Assembly (NCBI GenBank): GCA_016783355.1
Contig: JADHWR010000031.1
Coordinates: forward strand, 1-14,413
Direction of reading: 5' to 3'
DNA: 14,413 bases
DNA from: Candidatus Omnitrophota bacterium
Lineage (GTDB): Bacteria > Omnitrophota > Gorgyraeia > Gygaellales > JAHJCI01
The notes beneath the pieces are model-generated. The model saw only the letters and a list, made by a program, of their open reading frames with translations, was not told where the DNA came from and ran no database searches. Below are positions 11,956 to 14,413 of this stretch, piece after piece. Position 1 is the stretch's first letter; the number at the start of each line of letters is the position of its first letter. The position numbers and the translations under genes were made by a program.

Positions 11956-12777
11956 TTATTTGTTTGATTGTTTTTTTATCAGAAAGAGACCCCGATAAAA
12001 CGCAATTAGATTTGTCCTAGAATCATTAAAATCTTCTAATGTTACACCATGCTCTGGCTTGCGTTTTATTCGAACACCAGCCCCAATAAATTCTGTAAAT
12101 TCGATTTTATCTAATTTAGGCAAGCAATCTTTAATCGCCCTAAGAACCTTTTTACCAAGACTAAAGATCTGCCAAAGCACATCATCAATAATCATAAATT
12201 TTCCCGGAGCCACATTATTCCAATAGAATATGATATCCTCCATGGCCCCTTTATAAGAATGTTCCCCGTCAACAAAAACAAGGTCATAGAGTCTGCCCGT
12301 TAGCTTTTCTCTGATTTTATGGTCGCAGCTGGAAGCAGCCAGAAACTCATATTGTCCTTTATATTCCTTCGCCAATAGATTACCCTTAGCATAAGTTTGT
12401 GATTTGTCCTTATATTGCTGGAGATCGATAGAGGTAATTTGACTAAGCGTATTTCTTGCACCAAGATAGATAGATACCAGCGAATATCCATATCTTGTGC
12501 CGATTTCTAAATAAGACTTCGGCATTAGGCTTTTTCCTAACCCATAAAAAAACGGATAATAGTTGGGGAGTTTCCACCAATATTCATCTCTATCTTTGTC
12601 TGCAATATAAGGTAAATCATCTAATAAATTTTCCTGATCGATATCTTTTGAAAAAAGAATTGCATCTTTCCAAATTCTTAATGCTTCCGGATCAGGAGGT
12701 ATCTTAGTTTGTTTTGTTGCCCAGCGCAGGAATTTAATCTTTTCAATTCTAAGGGATAATCTTTCTATCAAATTCAT
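11956..12777 (-). CDS. Class I SAM-dependent methyltransferase (Methyltransf_24 type)
   Basis: 273 residues. The SAM-binding glycine motif is YLEIGTRYG (89-97), followed by the acidic strand end SIDLQ (~116-120) and the FVDGEHSY motif (168-175) characteristic of the Methyltransf_24 group often found with glycan, cephalosporin-hydroxylase-like or rhamnosyl modification genes. A ~85-residue N-terminal region precedes the Rossmann core, and WNNVAPGKFMIIDD follows it. It transfers a methyl group from SAM to an unknown small molecule or sugar in the cytoplasm. No glycosyltransferase is adjacent in the window. ATG 12777 has no strong Shine-Dalgarno. A 400-bp repeat-rich gap separates it from the next methyltransferase, so the two need not be co-regulated. 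Confidence 0.88.
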   Translation of the reverse strand: MNLIERLSLRIEKIKFLRWATKQTKIPPDPEALRIWKDAILFSKDIDQENLLDDLPYIADKDRDEYWWKLPNYYPFFYGLGKSLMPKSYLEIGTRYGYSLVSIYLGARNTLSQITSIDLQQYKDKSQTYAKGNLLAKEYKGQYEFLAASSCDHKIREKLTGRLYDLVFVDGEHSYKGAMEDIIFYWNNVAPGKFMIIDDVLWQIFSLGKKVLRAIKDCLPKLDKIEFTEFIGAGVRIKRKPEHGVTLEDFNDSRTNLIAFYRGLFLIKKQSNK

Positions 12778-12836
12778 CTTAATTTCTGTAGTTGTTCATA
12801 CTAGCATAGTAGGTTCCTCATCAACACAAATTCAAA

Positions 12837-12880
12837 TGTGCTATTGCCTCTATGGCGTGAGCACAGTATTGACGCAATAC
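12837..12880. repeat. Two adjacent hairpins in the 400-bp methyltransferase gap
   Basis: TGTGCT (12837-12842) pairs with AGCACA (12860-12865), enclosing GCC/GGC (12846-12848 with 12854-12856). Directly abutting is GTATTG-acg-CAATAC (12866-12880), a perfect 6-bp stem. The gap 12778-13177 contains these, the hairpin at 12972-12986 and a MITE-like element; no gene is supported. Confidence 0.5.
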
Positions 12881-12971
12881 CGCGGCAGGATTCCCCGAAC
12901 GCATCATTTCTGCGCAACAATTAACTGTTTTTTATGCACTATACCCCTACTAGCCCAAGTAGCTTTTTTAA

Positions 12972-12986
12972 GCAGGCTGAGCCTGC
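12972..12986. repeat. Perfect short palindrome GCAGGC-tga-GCCTGC
   Basis: A 6-bp perfect GC stem with a 3-nt loop. On neither strand is it followed by a T-tract, so it is not a standard terminator. The motif TGAGCCTGCAA also occurs at 1731-1741, suggesting a dispersed repeat remnant. Confidence 0.45.
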
Positions 12987-13028
12987 AACGGTAATTATAA
13001 TTTGCTCGCTGCTAGATCAAATAATCTT

Positions 13029-13110
13029 TTTACCCCGTTAGAAAATTCTTTTCTAATCCTAAAGGATAGACCTTCCTGTTCCTCTTTAAGGAAGGGTCTA
13101 ACGGGGTTTA
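13029..13110. mobile_element. MITE-like element 2 (CCCCGTTAGA inverted ends, TTTA target duplication)
   Basis: The 74-bp body (13033-13106) has perfect 10-bp inverted ends CCCCGTTAGA/TCTAACGGGG and is flanked by exact TTTA direct repeats (13029-13032, 13107-13110). The left arm also forms a local hairpin, TTAGAAAA-ttc-TTTTCTAA (13038-13056). A middle hairpin GACCTTCC/GGAAGGGTC with one bulge lies at 13069-13098. Organisation and ends match the element at 2354-2449. It is non-coding. Confidence 0.75.
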
Positions 13111-13177
13111 CTGATTCTTGTATTTTGCAAATACCAAACCATATAAAAACAAAGGGCAAACGAAAATGGATAAAAAA

Positions 13178-13984
13178 CTAGTCCTTTCTTTTCTTGGCGA
13201 TTGCGACAATTTCTCGTCCCCACCATTTTTTTGTAATTAAACTAATTGGATTTTTGGAATGGTCTTCACATCTGATATTTGTATCAAATTCTTTTAGAAG
13301 CCCTTTAAGCCCAGGCGGGGATAAAAGGTTAACATGCATCGATTCAATTGAATCTCGATTAATCTTTAATTTGAATATCTTATGTAAATACTCAGCAAGG
13401 TTTTTAGGTTTATATTTACCCCTTAAAATTCTTAGAGACCACTTGGATATATTAGATGGTACATCGAAAATTCTCTTGATGTAGAATAAATATTTATCGT
13501 AATAATAATTAGGCGTTGTAATTATCAATCTGCCGCGATCATTTAATATTCCCGTTATTTTCTTGAAGACTTCCCTCAACTGCCAATCATGCATATGTTC
13601 GACAATATCTACCATAAAAATAATATCATATTTTTCCTGAAAACTATATTTAACAATATCCCCTATTTCCGCCTTAGCAAGATATTGTAATTCTTCCGGT
13701 AGTTTTTTTATCGTCTGTTTAGCAATCTCGATCGCCGCTTTACTGTAATCTATCCCGAAAACATTAGCGCCCCTTTGGGCGCAATAATATATCAACTCGC
13801 CCCTTCCGCAACCAACATCGAGGATATTATCTCCTTTGCTGGGTTGGGTGATTTCTAATACCCGACTAAACTTGTGGTGGATATGGCTTTCCAGGCCCTC
13901 TGCGTATTCGCGGTATCCTTCATTATCGATCAGGTAATAACTTCTATTATATAAATCAGGATTTACCTCTTTTTCTTTATCCAT
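13178..13984 (-). CDS. Class I SAM-dependent methyltransferase (UbiG/Methyltransf_11-23 type)
   Basis: 268 residues. Motif I LDVGCGRGE is at 55-63, motif II FGIDYS at 76-81, the DIVEHM motif at 126-131, and LIITTPN ends the core; together they give a classic UbiG/UbiE-like Rossmann methyltransferase. The ~100-residue C-terminal region (residues ~165-268) is rich in Lys, Ile and Trp and may bind the substrate. The opening 'DLYNRSYY' is common in cell-surface or lipid-linked glycan methyltransferases. The substrate is unknown. ATG 13984 has AGGGATAGG just upstream and its own promoter about 20 bp before it, so it starts a transcription unit. It is unrelated in subfamily to the methyltransferase at 11956. 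Confidence 0.9.
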   Translation of the reverse strand: MDKEKEVNPDLYNRSYYLIDNEGYREYAEGLESHIHHKFSRVLEITQPSKGDNILDVGCGRGELIYYCAQRGANVFGIDYSKAAIEIAKQTIKKLPEELQYLAKAEIGDIVKYSFQEKYDIIFMVDIVEHMHDWQLREVFKKITGILNDRGRLIITTPNYYYDKYLFYIKRIFDVPSNISKWSLRILRGKYKPKNLAEYLHKIFKLKINRDSIESMHVNLLSPPGLKGLLKEFDTNIRCEDHSKNPISLITKKWWGREIVAIAKKRKD

Positions 13985-14003
13985 AACCTATCCCTTTTTT
14001 GTA

Positions 14004-14032
14004 ATTATACCACTGGAATCTGGAAATTGTAA
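14004..14032 (-). promoter_or_regulatory. Promoter of the methyltransferase at 13178-13984
   Basis: On the minus strand, a weak -35 TTACAA (14032-14027), a 17-bp spacer and a perfect extended -10 TGG-TATAAT (-10 at 14009-14004). The predicted start near 13997 leaves a ~13-nt leader holding only the Shine-Dalgarno. Confidence 0.6.
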
Positions 14033-14055
14033 GCAATTTAGGGCCGTGGGGTTGT

Positions 14056-14413
14056 TTATGCCAGATGTTCTTCTGTGTTGTCTGGCGTCTGTTCTTTAAA
14101 CTCTAATTCCGCTTGCTTAATATGGGGAAGATTCTTTCTGTTTGCAAGAATAGGTATTTTATCGAGTCGAATTTTTTCGATAAGAAAGGGTAGGATGAAA
14201 AGGGCGGTGAGCGAGGCTAATATGCTGCCGATAAGAATTGCCAATCCAAACCGCTGAGTGGGGGGAAAGCTGGAGAAGGAAAAGATACCAAATCCAATTG
14301 CAATCACAAACATCGCGGTTAAGATCGGTTCCCACAAAAGGTCTTTAACTTTTCGCCAATCATGAAGGCGTCGATACGCCTTGATCATATGAATCATTGC
14401 ATCAATCCCGATA
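14056..14413 (-). CDS. RND-superfamily MMPL-type exporter, C-terminal 118 residues (gene enters from outside the window)
   Basis: The frame is open to the window edge. The first visible residues (IGIDAMIHMIKAYRRLHDW) match the 'GIDYxIHxxxRYRE' segment after transmembrane helix 10 of MMPL/RND exporters. Two further membrane helices follow, containing ILTAMFVIAIGFGIFSFSSFPP and GLAILIGSILASLTALFILPFL, in the family order 'T..T...GF..l..s...p....G......i...l..l.lP.l'. A ~30-residue hydrophilic tail follows (ending in TEEHLA). Such proteins use the proton gradient to export lipids, hopanoids or drugs. The N-terminal ~600+ residues lie beyond 14413, so the substrate class cannot be judged. Internal Met codons here are not starts. 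Confidence 0.85.
   Translation of the reverse strand, partial: IGIDAMIHMIKAYRRLHDWRKVKDLLWEPILTAMFVIAIGFGIFSFSSFPPTQRFGLAILIGSILASLTALFILPFLIEKIRLDKIPILANRKNLPHIKQAELEFKEQTPDNTEEHLA

Noticed and set aside
12972..12986. Terminator for the methyltransferase at 13178
   Set aside because: The stem is perfect but no T-tract follows on the minus strand, and it lies ~190 bp past the stop.
871..14055. tRNA, rRNA or self-splicing intron in the gaps
   Set aside because: I read each gap on both strands and saw no cloverleaf with CCA-type end, T-loop motif or rRNA signature.

Overview
The window comes from a bacterium with moderate-to-low GC, by eye about 40%. All fourteen credible genes lie on the minus strand. 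The gene mix is a bacterial-type GlnRS, an extracytoplasmic multi-PKD protein, an HR/GspC-like lipoprotein, a Smr-only protein and an RND/MMPL exporter. Together with many short palindromic repeats between genes, this suggests an uncultivated Gram-negative lineage of the Omnitrophota type. That placement is an inference from gene style; no rRNA or other phylogenetic marker was found.

Layout in + coordinates, all genes read right to left. Positions 1-870 hold the N-terminal half of glnS. Positions 871-1186 hold repeats and a terminator. Positions 1187-3469 hold four small genes: a DUF456 membrane protein, a shikimate-kinase-like P-loop kinase, a DUF6941-like protein and a lipoprotein. The DUF6941-like gene sits between two ~80-bp direct repeats, one of which is split by a small inverted-repeat element with a 4-bp target duplication. 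Positions 3470-3812 hold a promoter, REP-like palindromes and a terminator. Positions 3813-4191 hold a cold-shock gene with a strong promoter and a structured ~114-nt leader. Positions 4233-9647 hold a YihY/BrkB membrane protein, a MATE transporter and an 825-residue six-PKD secreted protein. Positions 9969-11804 hold Smr, an inositol-monophosphatase-family enzyme and an exported cyclophilin. Positions 11956-13984 hold two unrelated class I SAM methyltransferases separated by 400 bp of hairpins. Positions 14056-14413 hold the C-terminus of an MMPL/RND exporter.

The genes do not form one pathway. Most have their own promoter or are separated by 70-400 bp, so this is a run of short transcription units on one strand. 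The notable content lies between the genes. It includes (i) the csp leader, whose predicted 5' end pairs perfectly over 10 bp with the region next to the ribosome binding site and encloses an intrinsic terminator; (ii) two copies of a CCCCGTTAGA-ended MITE-like element, each flanked by a different exact 4-bp repeat; (iii) a third palindromic element with the same arm order; (iv) cassette-like direct repeats around one gene; and (v) two terminators that share a loop and differ by a compensatory base pair.
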